Shown: positions 1-11,189 of the stretch, piece by piece
Position numbering within the stretch: the first letter of the stretch is position 1
Layout: every line of letters begins with the position of its first letter
Origin: Ovis canadensis
Taxonomy: Eukaryota > Chordata > Mammalia > Artiodactyla > Bovidae
DNA length: 64,000 nt
Assembly (NCBI RefSeq): GCF_042477335.2
Contig: NC_091255.1
Location: 45,176,501-45,240,500, forward strand
Direction: 5' to 3'
The notes under the pieces: generated by a model
The model's database searches: none
The model's input: only the letters and a program-made list of their open reading frames with translations
Told to the model about the DNA's origin: nothing
Translations under genes and position numbers: made by a program

Positions 1-608
1 AGATCCCTAACCTCCATGACCATTTGCAGTTATTGGGAAATCCTAGCTTCTTGGTATGCTTGGCAGCTTCCCTTCCATGGACAGAATGGGGCTGGTGCCT
101 CATTGTCTCCACTAAAGACCAGATAAAAGGAGATAGGAGGGGACTAAACCTCGGAATAATGTTTTGATAGAAAAGAAGAATATGGGACAAAGTAGACAAC
201 CCATTTGGCAAAAGGAGGAAGAGAGCATCCGTAAATACCTGCAAATCCCAGGATGGATGCAAGGACTGTCCATGCAACAGGCCCCCGATTGCTTCAGGAT
301 GAGGTGTGACTCAGGGCGGAGCCAGGTCAGCTCACCCAGCTCCCACTGGCCTGCCCCCGTTCCAGAGTCTCCTGAAGCAGCAGAATCTTCAGGGGGTGGC
401 AGGGACTGACAAGGCAGAGGCCCAGCCACAGGGATTAGGAGGGATCCAAAGGGTCTCCCCTGACACTTACAGACCAAGATCTTGGCTGTATCTATTGCTC
501 GCCAGTTGTATAACTTTGAGTAAATCCTTTAACTTCTCAGAGCCTCAATCTAAACACCTCTGAATTGGGAAACATAGCCATATCCATCCTTTGTGTTACT
601 GTCTGGTC
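1..608. other. Intergenic DNA with a MIR remnant
   Basis: No exon was recognised. About 490-605 resembles the core of a MIR SINE (loss-of-function wording such as 'ctttgagtaaatcctttaacttc'-like text typical of these elements). The MIR seems to resume after the ruminant SINE at about 805-900 ('aatacctgccctacctgttg'), so the younger SINE landed inside it. Confidence 0.5.
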
Positions 609-804
609 ACTAAGTTGAGTTGACTCTTTACAACCCGACTGTAGCCTGTAGTCAGGCTCCTCTGTCCATGAGATTTCCCAGGCAAGAATACTGGAGTGGG
701 ATGCCATGCCCTTCTCCAGGGGATCTTCCCAGTCTAGTGATCAAAACCACGTCTCCTGCGTTGGGAGGCCAATTCTTTACCACTGAGCCACCAGGGAAAC
801 CCCA
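609..804 (-). mobile_element. Bov-tA/Bov-A2-type SINE
   Basis: Read on the - strand this is the tRNA-derived ruminant SINE. The head is the complement of 'ccaccagggaaacccc', followed by the 'ggcaagaatactggagtggg' body and the 'gactctttacaacccgactg' region. It interrupts an older MIR. Confidence 0.8.
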
Positions 805-1058
805 ATACCTGCCCTACCTGTTGAGAAAATCCTTGAGAGTAAATGTGAAAGAACTTTGGAAATCATTTCTGATTTTGCACAGTACAAAGAAAGTGCTAGA
901 CTTAAAGCCTCAACATTAGGTGGTGCGACCAGACCAGCCTACCAGTCACGCTCCCCATGGAGAAGCCGTGGGTGGCTCTCCAGAAAGAGGAGGCCCAATG
1001 TCATCCCCATGCCTCCTGCACTGAGCTCCTTTGAACACAGCTTGGCCTCACTAGGGCT

Positions 1059-1167
1059 TCCCTGGTAGTTCAGTTGGTAAAGAATCCGCCTGCAATACAG
1101 GAGACCTTGGTTGGATTCCTGAGTCAGAAGATCCCTGGAGAAGGGATAGGCTACCTACCCCAGTATT
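1059..1167 (+). mobile_element. Bov-tA SINE (monomer)
   Basis: It begins with the tRNA-Glu-like head 'gggcttccctggtagttcag' and includes 'ggtaaagaatccgcctgcaa' and 'ccccagtattctt'. It sits directly before a second SINE in the same orientation. Confidence 0.8.
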
Positions 1168-1171
1168 CTTG

Positions 1172-1368
1172 AGCTTCCCTGGTGGCTCAGCTGGTAAAGA
1201 ATCCACCTGCAATGTGGGAGACCTGGGTTCGATCCCTGGGTTGGGAAGATCCCCTGGAAGAGGGAAAGACTACCCACACCAGTATTCTGGCCTGAAGAAT
1301 TTCATGGACTATATAGTCCATGGCCTCACAAGGACTCGGACACAACTTAGTGACTTTCGCTTTCACCT
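1172..1368 (+). mobile_element. Bov-A2 SINE
   Basis: A fuller copy with the 'cttccctggtggctcagctg' head and 'gattccctgggttgggaaga'-like body. It has the 'atggactatatagtccatgg' segment and ends in the sense form of 'gacacaacttagtgactttc'. The open frame running through it is SINE sequence, not a gene. Confidence 0.85.
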
Positions 1369-1706
1369 CACTAGTGTGGGCCGAGCCCTCCCCAGAGGGG
1401 CGCCCGCCGCCTTCTCTCTGGCTCTCAGCGCTTACTGGCCAGATCACACCCGCCCCCAGGAATGCAGAGGGAAGAAACGGGAGGTCGGAGCTGCAGTCAA
1501 CTGTGGGGGAGGGGTGCAAGAGCCAGGAATGAGAGGTTCAAAGTCATAGGGGTGCCGCCCCAGATGTAGGCCTGCCAGGCACATGCTGAGCGACAGAGAA
1601 GTAGGAACCCAGGGAGAAGGTGGCGCCACCAGCAGTGGGAGGTGGGCACCCCACTTCTCATCAGCCTGCACCTCTGCTCCCATCAAGGTGTGGGGCAGGG
1701 GGGACA

Positions 1707-1714
1707 CAGACACA

Positions 1715-1746
<32 letters not shown>
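1707..1746. repeat. (CA)n microsatellite
   Basis: An uninterrupted CA dinucleotide run preceded by 'acacagacacagaca' and followed by 'cgcgcacaca'. The length is likely to vary between individuals. Confidence 0.95.
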
Positions 1747-1747
<1 letters not shown>

Positions 1748-2248
1748 GCACACACCCTCCAGGCGGGAGAGGCTTCCACGGTGAGGGCACCGCCCCTGGG
1801 CTCGGAGGTGTCGCTGTCGGTGCCAGCCGGGTGGGCTGGCATGAGGTGGGGAGAGGGCGGCGCGGGCAGCTAATCCCCCCAGCGTCTCCCAGACGCCCAC
1901 AGAGACCAGGGTGAGCTCTTTGTCTGAGTGCAGAGACGACAGAGGGGCGGCGGGCAGGCGGGCAGTCTCCTCTTTCTCTCCCCTGCCTCCCGCCCCAGGG
2001 CAGGTAGAAGCCTGCCGTCTGTGGGGATGGTCGGAGGGAGTGAGGGTGAGAGGATTAGGAGGGAGACAGACGCTTATGACTTGCAGGGTTCCCTCCCTCC
2101 GGCCCAGAGGGCCTGTGGCTTTGGGGTAGGGGTCCCCAGAAGGGCAGTGGGCCGTGACCTGCAGTGGGAGCAGGACTCATGTGCGGTGGGAAGCTGGCAG
2201 CCCTGCTACATTCACACACCCAGTCACACCCAGAATGACAACCTACAC

Positions 2249-2282
2249 ACATACGCGCACACACACACACACACACACACAC
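2249..2282. repeat. (CA)n microsatellite
   Basis: A second CA run about 0.5 kb from the first, in a C/A-rich low-complexity stretch that extends to about 2690. Confidence 0.95.
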
Positions 2283-3002
2283 AGCCTGAGTCCCAAACTC
2301 TGCATCCACACATGTGTTTACTCCCAGGCTCACTCGCACAGAGACCAACATCCAGGGGGATAATTACACAACCCCACAGGATCAAAGCTGGACAGTTTAA
2401 AACAGCCCTCATCTACCACCATATTCATAGGCTGCCCCCCAGAAACATCACGATGGGGTCACATGTTGTCCTAGTCACTTACAGCGGAGCAATGCCGCAG
2501 CCACTGGTGTGTCATCTCACACCCAGGCACCATCAGATCCCAGTAACACAGTCACCCACACCACACAGGTCCCAGCCCACCAGCCCCATCACACAGAGGG
2601 TGCCCACCGCCTAAAGCCTGTGGCACTGAGTCAAACACACGCACACCTTCCGCACACCCCAAACCCTTACCACCTAGCACCACTTGGCACCAAATAATTG
2701 CCTCTCTGTGTGCCTGTTTCTTTCTCTCTTACACAGATATACCTGCCCCCGCAACCCTCCACCTTCTCCAAAACATCAATGCCCAAACATGTCAGTCTCC
2801 TTAGAGAGAATGGAAAGGCCACCCCCTTCCTGTCCCTGCAATTCTGCCCCCTGAGCACCTCTCCTGCTTAATTTTAAGTACAGGCCCCCAGACTCCCAGG
2901 CCCGGCTACCGCCATGCCCCAGACATGCTAGGCCTTAGCTGGACCCAGGCTCACAGGAGCAGGCAGCAGGTCTACCTCCAGGCCAGCCCTCCAAGGCCTG
3001 TT

Positions 3003-3075
3003 GTTTTGTTGCTAAGTCATGTCCAACTCTTTGTGACTCCATAGACCGTAGCCCGCTTCTCTAGAGTCTGCAAAC
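3003..3075 (-). mobile_element. Bov-A2 SINE fragment
   Basis: Contains the diagnostic 'ttgctaagtcatgtccaact' and 'gactccatagaccgtagccc' segments. It is truncated, with no tRNA head. Confidence 0.75.
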
Positions 3076-3840
3076 CTAGACACATCCTGAGCATGGCATT
3101 CAGAGCTGAGAGGCCCTGACTGGCACTCACACTGCCCCCGCCAGCCACAGGGATGCACAGGATCACATGTGCCCCTTCTCCTCCCTGACCCTGCTCCCTG
3201 CCTGAAGCCTGTCTGCCCTGCAGCCCAGGAGCCCAGCGTTGGCAAGCTGAGTCCCGCTGTGGCCAGCGCCTCCAAGGATGAAAGACCTCTGGCTCCTCCA
3301 GAAACCAGGGCTAAATATACCCCTCGCCAGCTTTCTTGTGCCTAACTGGAACCAGCTGGGCAAGACCCACCCTTCCGCCTGCAGGACAGGCCATGGGCCA
3401 TCAGAGCAGGGACCGATAGATCAGCAGGCCACTTCCTGGGAGTCAGGCCTGACAGAGCACTGGGATCCGAGGAAGTGGATGAAGCACCCTTCCCCAACCC
3501 CTGTCCTTCCACAGGATACTCCCTGAGCCCAGCACACAAAGAATGGGCTCCTTTCGAGCCTTAGGTTTTCTATTTGTAAAATAAGGATAATTCATCACTG
3601 ACCGAGTAGTGTTGTTTTACACAGTAAATGAATTCATACAGGTAAAGTGCTGGATCAGTGCCTGGTACACAGTAAGTGCCCAGTAAACTATTATACACTC
3701 TCTGGGCACCCCTGTGGGACAGGCCCAGGGCTAACAGCCTCAAGTCGGCAGGGCTGCCGGGAGGGGGCAGAAGGATGGACCCTGCGGGGTGCAGGGGGGC
3801 AGATCAGTGAGGGGCCCCGGGAGGGGTCAGATGAGCCAAG
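3076..3840. other. Unique intergenic sequence with an old MIR/L2-like tail
   Basis: No gene recognised. About 3560-3700 ('ttctatttgtaaaataagga', 'gtgcctggtacacagtaagt') resembles an ancient MIR or L2 3' portion. Confidence 0.45.
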
Positions 3841-4066
3841 GACACGCCCCCACTGGGCCCTGCCTCAGGTCTGGCCACGTCCCCACTTCCCTCCCCCTGC
3901 CAGAACTCCGCCCCGGGCTGTGGTCTGTGCTGTGGCTGCAGCTCCCACGCCACGGCCCAGTTTAGCGGCTCCAGCCCGCGGCCCCAGGACAGCCCACTCT
4001 CTGGCCCAGTCCAGAGGCCTGAAATAGGAAGGAAGAAGGGCCTAAAAATAGCCCTAATTACAGAGG
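3841..4066. promoter_or_regulatory. Candidate regulatory module: MEF2-type site next to a homeodomain-type site
   Basis: A GC-rich block ends in CTAAAAATAG (4042-4051), a perfect match to the MEF2 consensus YTAWWWWTAR. Four bases later is TAATTA (4055-4060), a core homeodomain site. Such AT-rich cores in GC-rich single-copy DNA are often enhancers, but conservation cannot be seen here. Chance occurrence is possible. Confidence 0.3.
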
Positions 4067-7000
4067 GGCCCAACGGGGTGGGGGGCGGCGGCTCCTCTCT
4101 GGCTCCTGGGCACTGCCACAGCCGGCCCAGGATCCTGCTCCGGCCCTGGGGAAGGGACCCCACCCTGGGCCTCCTGTCCCCAGCCCACAACAGGCCTCCC
4201 AGTGGGACAGGGGGGTGAGGGGTGGGGTGGGGGGATGGGCCAGTAGGGAAGTTGAGCCCAAGTTAGGGACAGTGTCGTCCCCTCCCCTGACTCCAAGGCT
4301 GTGAGAGCCCACCCCCGCTGCTCCTCATTCAGGAGGATCACCCAGCAGCTGCCACAAAGGGTGCTGCCTTCACTCACCCTACCTTTCCCTAGTCCTGAGC
4401 CCTGCCTCCTCCAGGAGGCCTGCCTTGAATACCCTCACCTGGCCCTGGCTCTATACCAGGAGAGGTTCCCAGAAAGCTGCACCTATGTGTCCCCCTTTCG
4501 ATTGGCTCCAGGGGCAAGGTTGCGATTCCCACCATCCTGGGGGCTCCCAGAAGGCAGGGAGGGGCTGCCTCTTCTGCTTTTCAGCCTTACTAGAAGAAAC
4601 AGAGCATGAACATACATAGAGAGGCCAAAGGGAAAAGAAGAAACCGGTTAAAGATGCCTAAATTCTGAGAAGACCCAGAGACTAAAATAATAGCGGGCAC
4701 TTCCCTGGTGAAATTCTGTGTCAGGTTTGAAAGAGGTACCAAAGAGAGTGCTCAAGGGCCCTACCTGCTTTGCTGCCCCCTGCCCAACTGCTGCCAGCCC
4801 AGGAACCCCGAGGTTTGGGAACCTGCAAAGCTGAGGTCCAAGCTCCCTTGCATTTGCCGTCTCACCCTGGGTGACTGACTTCATTCCTTTGGGCTTCATT
4901 CTCTTTGCGTGTATAGTGCACACTACCCAGGAGCTCACGGGTTTGAGGTGGAAACCCTGTGATGTGTGCGAATACCCTTTGTGAGACAGAGGTTACCCTA
5001 AGGGGCATTAGAGCCTCTCCAAGGAGCTCGTGGCCCCTACCCTGGCCCTGCCCATATTTTGCCGCATCTGTTTTCCTCCCTGTTTAAAGTCTCAGGGAGA
5101 TGTTGGGCAGGGTGTGGATGTTGTGAAGGGTTAGGGGTGGTTAATCACCCCTGGGCTAGGGGCATGGAACGGGTGTACCCTCATCTAGGATGGGACACAC
5201 GGTACGCTGGTGCCATCTGGTGGCTACAGATAGCAATGCTAGTTACTGGGCTGAGAGAAGACAGGAAGGACAGGAAAGCAGAAAAGTAGGTGTAAAAGGA
5301 AAGGAAGGAGACAGAGAGGGCACCCAGGAGAGAGGGGAGGAGGGAGTGAGCTGGAAAGAGGCAGGCAAGCCAGGGCCCACAGCAAAAGGGGGATGCCCAG
5401 GACTGGGCCCATCGGATGCTGCCACAGGCCCGGGCAGCCCAGACCAGCAGCCCAGGAAGACCTGCAGCCTCTGAGAGGCTCCCAGAGGCCATGCGCTCCA
5501 GCCCCAGCATGAGTTTGAGCCATGAGGCCTGACGGTCAGGAGGCTGAGATCCAGCAGGTCAAACCAGGTGTTATTCCACAGGGACCCCCAGTTCTAAGGC
5601 CACCCCCATGGGCCTTCAGCTATTGGCCCCCAGCACCAGTGATGGAGTGAAATGGTCCCCGGAAAAGGTTGGCCACAGCTCCCCCGAGGACACGTGTGAA
5701 GGTAAACACAATTCTGTACATGTTGCCCACATGTAAGAGCCCAGCACACGCCCTACAGGCCCCGTGGATGCCCGTGACACGCACCTGTGTTACGCAGATG
5801 GCTTGGGCCGGGTGGAGTGCTTGGAGGCCCCCACCTCACCCTCTCCCCTGCTTCCTCTCAGGGGCGGGAGGCAGAGGGCAAACTTGTTTACCACTTCTGC
5901 TCTGGGCAGTGGTGATGAGCTCAGACTGGCCCATTGCCCTCCACGGGCAGGGCCAGGCCTGAGTCATGGGGGTCAGATGACTGCAGAGGCTAAATGGGTC
6001 CCATCCTGCAGCCCCCAGGAGCTGCTGGCAACCCCGCCCTTTCGCTGATGGTGGGCCACCCTTCCAAAGCAATCAGGATGGGGTGAGGAGGGGGATTTCC
6101 AGGCTCGGGCCCCAACAAGCCCCTCCCCTGACCAGAGGACAACAGGGCAGATGACCCCCTCGATCTATGCCCAGCCAGGCCTGGTCCCCTGAACACCCAT
6201 CCAGGAGCAGCACCTCCCTCTGGCACATCCTGGTTCAGACCAACGCCCTCCCAGAATGCCAGCACTCCTTCAGTCATGTGCAAGGCCCCAAACACATCTC
6301 AGAAGCAAATGGAATGATGCAAAAACGGTTGTGCTGGGGATTATGATACTTCTCCCTGAGTCTCAGTCTGCCACACTCTGAAATGAGAAGAGGGATCAAG
6401 GTCGTCCAGGGGCATTTCCCAACTGACACCTGCCTTGGCCTGCAGTATGTCTTTGGGGGGCTGCAGCTGATGGAAGCTGAGAGAAAGTCCTCAGCTCTGG
6501 CCCCCCCACAGACCTGCAGGCCTTAGGATTATCTCCCAACAGGAAGACCACAGACTGATCCCCCTTGACAGCAGCGTAACCAAGGTCAGTTCCAGGTACC
6601 CACCTTCATGTTGTATTTTTGCCTTGTAAAATACTTTCTAGTACTGCGGGTATTTTATTTCCATTGAAAATAAATTCCTAATGATTTTTAACGCCTCTCT
6701 ATTTTTTGGAGTTCCACCAAAACTAGTTTCCATGAGATCCCTCCCAAAGGTCCCAGCTCACAGGAGGTGCTCTCCACTATTGACCCAAAACATTTCCCCA
6801 GGGGCACAGGTGGTCTTCCACTGCTGCTGGGATTGACCTCACCTCCCCAAGGACCACTAACCCCCTTAGTCAAGACCAGAGTCCTTTATTCTTGGTGCCC
6901 CTCACCTGCCAGCTCTCCATGCGACCCTCCACTGGTGTGGCACAGACAAGGACACAAAGCCAGGTTCCATCCAGGTCATGTCACTAGACTCACCAGGTGG

Positions 7001-7984
7001 CCTCAGAAAGGCCAGTCCCTCATCATGGGTATTACTGGCCCCACCAGTACAAAGAAGCAATTGGAAAAGATGACCCCAGAGGTCTCTCTGAACCCTGAAC
7101 TCTAGGGTTTTATAATTCACTGACAGAGGCATCTCTTTTTATTACAAAACTGAATGAGAACTAAGGAAAGAATAAGTGTGAAGGCTCCCTGCCCCCCAGC
7201 CCCAAGCTGGCACTGACTCTTTCCCATTGCTCCTTTGGCACTGCCTACTTCCTCCTGGCCACCCTCTGGCTTCACTGATCCTCATACTCCACCCACCGCC
7301 ACCCTGCCCCCGGCGGCCTCCTGCTTCAACTGCTTCAAGCCCTGACAGTGTGCTGGCCCTCCCCCATCCGCTCCTCTGATCTCCAACCCTGGCAGCCCCT
7401 CTCCCCATCTTGGCACAGCATCTTTCAGCCTGCTGTCTGCCAAGCCTGGGCATCGCCCACTCTCCATGCCTAGGCACCAGGGTTTGGCTTTCACCTCCCT
7501 GAGCCTTCAAGCCTCAACACTATCCTCGCCCACCTGCCCCCCTGGGTGCCAGAGACTTGCTGACTCCTGCCAAAGTCAGCATGGTCATCCCCCTGCCTCA
7601 GGGCCAAACTACGGCTCCAACAGCACTGACTGGTCCAGCCACTGTCACCCCTTGGGTCCTCAGATGAATCCCTCCCAGTGTGATGACTCCACTTACTCTT
7701 TGGTAAGAAACAAGGACAGCTTCACTCTAGCAGCAGCAGCAAGAGCAAAGACTGTCAGCAGGATCCTCACGGGTCCCAGGGCAGCAGCGTCCAGACCACA
7801 GGAAGTCCCCAGGTGGACCACTGGCTGGTGATGGGCCTTCAGGACCCTCTTGTCACGACTCTTAACAGGAAGCTGAGAGCAGACCCTGTTCCTGTGGGCT
7901 CAAAACACTGGTGGGAGCTTGCCTACCCCGGGTCGGCCCGATTTCTGCCCCCAACTCTGTTATTGTCTTTCTCCACATTTCCAG
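4067..7984. other. Unique intergenic sequence, no gene recognised
   Basis: About 3.9 kb of mostly single-copy, moderately GC-rich DNA. I see no splice-bounded coding segment, no recent retroelement and no recognised RNA gene. Open frames on both strands overlap freely and lack any familiar protein signature. Confidence 0.5.
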
Positions 7985-8121
7985 CCTGGACAGGAAAGGC
8001 GTTTGGGGGAGAATGGATCCATGTATATGTATGGCTGAGTCCCCTCACTGCTCACCTGAAACTATCACAACATCGTTAACTGGCTACACCCCAACACAAA
8101 ATAAAAAGTTCCAAAGAAAAA
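7985..8121 (+). mobile_element. L1 LINE 3' end (ruminant L1)
   Basis: The terminal L1 3' UTR text is recognisable ('atgtatatgtatggctgagt', 'cacctgaaactatcacaaca', 'cacaaaataaaaagttcc') and runs into an A-rich tail. It is strongly 5'-truncated. Confidence 0.75.
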
Positions 8122-8289
8122 AAAAACTTCCTCCGCTTTTCATACTGTTAACCTTTCCTTTTTTCAACTTTGTTTTCCCCTTTTTTCTTATAATTGCTCT
8201 TTTTTTCCCAAAATGCTTCAATTATATCAGGCACATAAAAATGTATAGATAATATTACAGCAAACTTCAGTGCTCTCTCTCTAGGTTGG

Positions 8290-8416
8290 TTTTGGGGGAC
8301 TGCTTTGTTTTTTGGTCACATGGCTGTGGGATCCTCGTTTCCTGACCAGGGACTAAACCCAGGCCCTCGGCAGTGAGAGCATGGAGTCCTAAGCACTGGA
8401 CTGCCAGGGAATTCCC
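8290..8416 (-). mobile_element. CHR-type tRNA-derived SINE
   Basis: The complement reads as a ruminant tRNA-Glu-derived SINE. The + strand shows 'ctgaccagggactaaaccca', 'gcactggactgccagggaat' and 'cacatggctgtgggatcc', typical of this family. Confidence 0.8.
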
Positions 8417-8499
8417 TCACTACCTAGTTTAAGAGAGGAATCATTACAAAGAACATTGAAGCCACTTGTGTTCCCTCCTCCTCCTCCCCATGTATATGT

Positions 8500-8740
8500 T
8501 ATTACATGTGTATGTCCATTTATATATGGATATATGTTTTTCATGCTTTTAAATTCTATGTAGATGGACCCATAGTCTAGGTATCCTGATATAACTTGGT
8601 TTTTTAGCCCAACACGTTGATATACACACTCTAATTTATTCATTTTTACTGCTGTGTAGTATTCTACTGCCACAATGGACTTACCTATTTTCCTGATAAT
8701 GGACATTTAGATTATTTCGCACCTTGTTTTAAATTGTAAA
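8500..8740 (-). mobile_element. Old L1 fragment
   Basis: 'tactgctgtgtagtattcta' followed by 'taatggacatttagattatt' is the degenerate 3' UTR wording shared by old mammalian L1s. No coding potential remains. Confidence 0.45.
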
Positions 8741-8934
8741 GGTAATAAGCGCACATATTCTCACTGTAAAATATTCAAATCATATAGGGTACTGAATAAA
8801 TAATGGAAACCTCCCTTTACCTACTTCTCCATCTCAAAATTTACCACCATGACCACCTATGTGTATTCTGCCAGCCCTTTTTCTAGGCATTAACATATGC
8901 ATGTTTGAGGTGAGGAGGATTTGGGAACCTATGA

Positions 8935-9110
8935 AGGGAAAAAAACACAACCCCACATAACTCCTTTGTTCTAAAACCTTCAGTGACTGCAGTGTCTGCT
9001 GGATAAAAGCCACACTCCCCAGTCTGGCATTCAGGGCCTCATCTCTCGGTTCCCCAGTCCCTAGGCAGCCTGTACAGGGTCTCACTGAACCAGCATGCCT
9101 CTGAGAGCCC
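8935..9110. mobile_element. L2-like ancient LINE remnant
   Basis: 'cctcatctctcggttcccca' and 'tctgctggataaaagccaca' resemble L2 3' sequence. It is highly diverged and has no open frame of meaning. Confidence 0.4.
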
Positions 9111-9784
9111 ACGTGTTCCAGACCTCGGTCAGAGAGAGCAGGACAGGGGTCAGTCCTGAGTCTCCTGCCCCACCCGCACTAGCCAAGTTAGCCCACTCAT
9201 GGGTGCCACTTCCACTTCTGAGAGGCTGGCTCCAGTGTCCTCCCTGACTTGAGAAACAAACTGCTCTGCAGACAGTGGGGTCTGGAGGCTCCACTTGGTA
9301 GACAAAGGATGGTGCATTATAATTATATTTTCACTTAGCAGTTCACTTCTCTGCCACACTCGCTAACTAAGATCCAGGGAGAAAATGCCAATTGGATTCA
9401 TGAGCTTCGCCTCTCCCACTAATGGGGTCAGGCTCTGGCGGCCTTTATTGCACAGAGGCTCCGGGAGATGCAAACACACAGGCGAGACTTCACCACCACT
9501 TATGAGGCAAGGGCTGCGCAGAACCCACATTCCCTAATGTGGGGGATCGTCATACCTCCCTCAGCGTCCAAGCCTGAAGCTTCTGAACACTGACTTTAAA
9601 GCCGGGCACACTGAACTTTGTCGGAGACACCTGGCCACAGGGAGTTCCTAGTCTGAGAGAAACCCAGTTCCTGTCCTTAGGAAACTCTTGATCTGACGAC
9701 AAAGTATCAGGGAATGCCGAAAAGTACTTTCTTTAATCTGGCTTTCTTGTAAAATAGGGGTGAGTGTTATTGTTTAACTATAGT
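9111..9784. other. Unique intergenic sequence
   Basis: Nothing recognised beyond ordinary single-copy mammalian DNA. Confidence 0.5.
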
Positions 9785-10015
9785 ATTAATGGCAATCATA
9801 ACAGCTACCATTTACTAAGCCCTACACTGTGCCTGATGCTGCATGAAGTTCTTTTATGACGCTATCTCATTTAACATCTCAACAACTTTTTGAAGTAAGT
9901 ATAGTATTATTCCTATGTTATGGTGAAGGTCAGAAAGGTTAGGTGTCTGAGTTAACACACTGTTAAGTGACGGGGTCAGAATTCAAACCCGGAGTCATCT
10001 TCTTAGACACTACAC
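9785..10015 (+). mobile_element. MIR SINE
   Basis: The MIR core and flanks are visible: 'accatttactaagccctaca', 'cgctatctcatttaacatct' and 'gtgacggggtcagaattcaa'. Confidence 0.65.
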
Positions 10016-10589
10016 TTTGTTTCTACTCTTTTTTTTTTTCCTAATAGAAGTGTTTTTTCTTTAATTGATTTGCTTCTCTTGACTTCTCTCCTTCTTGTGG
10101 ATAAACACTGCACCCCCCGCCAGCCACTGTGCACATTTGTCTTTCCTCATAGAATCTAATTGCGAAAATGATGTGGGTAGGTGGGGGCCAGGGACCTGGG
10201 GAGAAAGGTGATGGAGAAGGAAGGGAGATGGAGTGAGAAGTCCCAGGGCCATAGGCCTGGGCCAAGAAGCACCTTTGGTGGTGGGCGAGGGGTCTGATGA
10301 AAAGGGCAAGAACAGGGACTGTTTTCAATCACTCTCAGGACTCAAGAACTTCTGGTACTGGGCCACCTATACCTTCAGGCCCTCTCAGAAATCCTTGGGA
10401 TATTACTGACAGGCTACAACCGCTGAAGGCAAGGCAGGCTTGGGCCAAATTGTCTGCCATGCCTACACAACTTGTGGGCACAGAGGGGTATGGCTTCATT
10501 TGCTCCATCTATAATCCATGTGTAGAGACCCTCTTTTCCGATACCAAAGTCTTCTGTCTAGGTCAAGTGTCTGAAGTGTGCGTGCCTGT

Positions 10590-10778
10590 GGTCAGCCGCT
10601 CAGTCGTGTCCAGCTCTTTCCGGCCCCATGGACTGTAGCCCACCAGGCTCTTCCATCCACAGAATTTTCCAGGCAAGAACACTGGAGTGGGTTGCCATTT
10701 CCTACTCCAGGGGACCTTCCCGATCCAGGGATGGAACCTCGTCTCCTGCATCTCCTGCACTGGTAGGCGGATTCTGAA
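10590..10778 (-). mobile_element. Bov-A2-type SINE
   Basis: The + strand contains 'gctcagtcgtgtccagctct', 'ccatggactgtagcccacca' and 'ggcaagaacactggagtggg', and ends in the complement of the tRNA head. The element is antisense to the + strand. Confidence 0.85.
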
Positions 10779-11189
10779 GTGTACCCATACTGTAACCACA
10801 CTGTAAATACGGGTAAAGAGGGCCCAGGATTCTTATTCTCTCCCCCAGATACCACTGCCATGGCACTTTCCACAGTTAAAAATGTTACAATGCTTGCTGT
10901 TTCTTCAGCCGTGTTGTGGGGCAACTCCCACGTTGTAAGGTCTCACCAAATCCAGAATCAATGAATGAATGCATTAATGTAATCTCAAAGATTCGCAGTG
11001 AAACGAAGCCATTGCCGCTGAAAGGGTCCAAGCACAGGGTGCAAAGATTATTGCCCCAATTCCACACACTGGGCTACTTGTACCAGGAACCGCCCTGCCC
11101 CCTCCATTGGAACGACTGCTCTGCGGATCCCAAGGAGGCTCGCCTCCTCTGGCGGCCCAGCCTCCCTTTCTCCTCGCGTCTTTCTATCC
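10779..11189. other. Unique sequence leading into a CpG island
   Basis: No repeat or exon recognised. GC content rises steadily from about 11100. Confidence 0.5.

Larger units (their letters stand above)
1369..3002. other. Unique intergenic sequence with two (CA)n tracts
   Basis: GC-rich, with no splice-site-bounded coding segment or known protein similarity that I recognise. Overlapping open frames on both strands come from the base composition and from the CA/TG runs, which translate into Thr-His or Val-Cys repeats. Confidence 0.6.

Noticed and set aside
1169-1549. A 126-codon frame beginning SFPGGSAGKEST
   Set aside because: This is the standard translation of a Bov-A2 SINE head.
1583-2614. 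Frames encoding Thr-His or Cys-Val runs
   Set aside because: They are translations of the (CA)n microsatellites.
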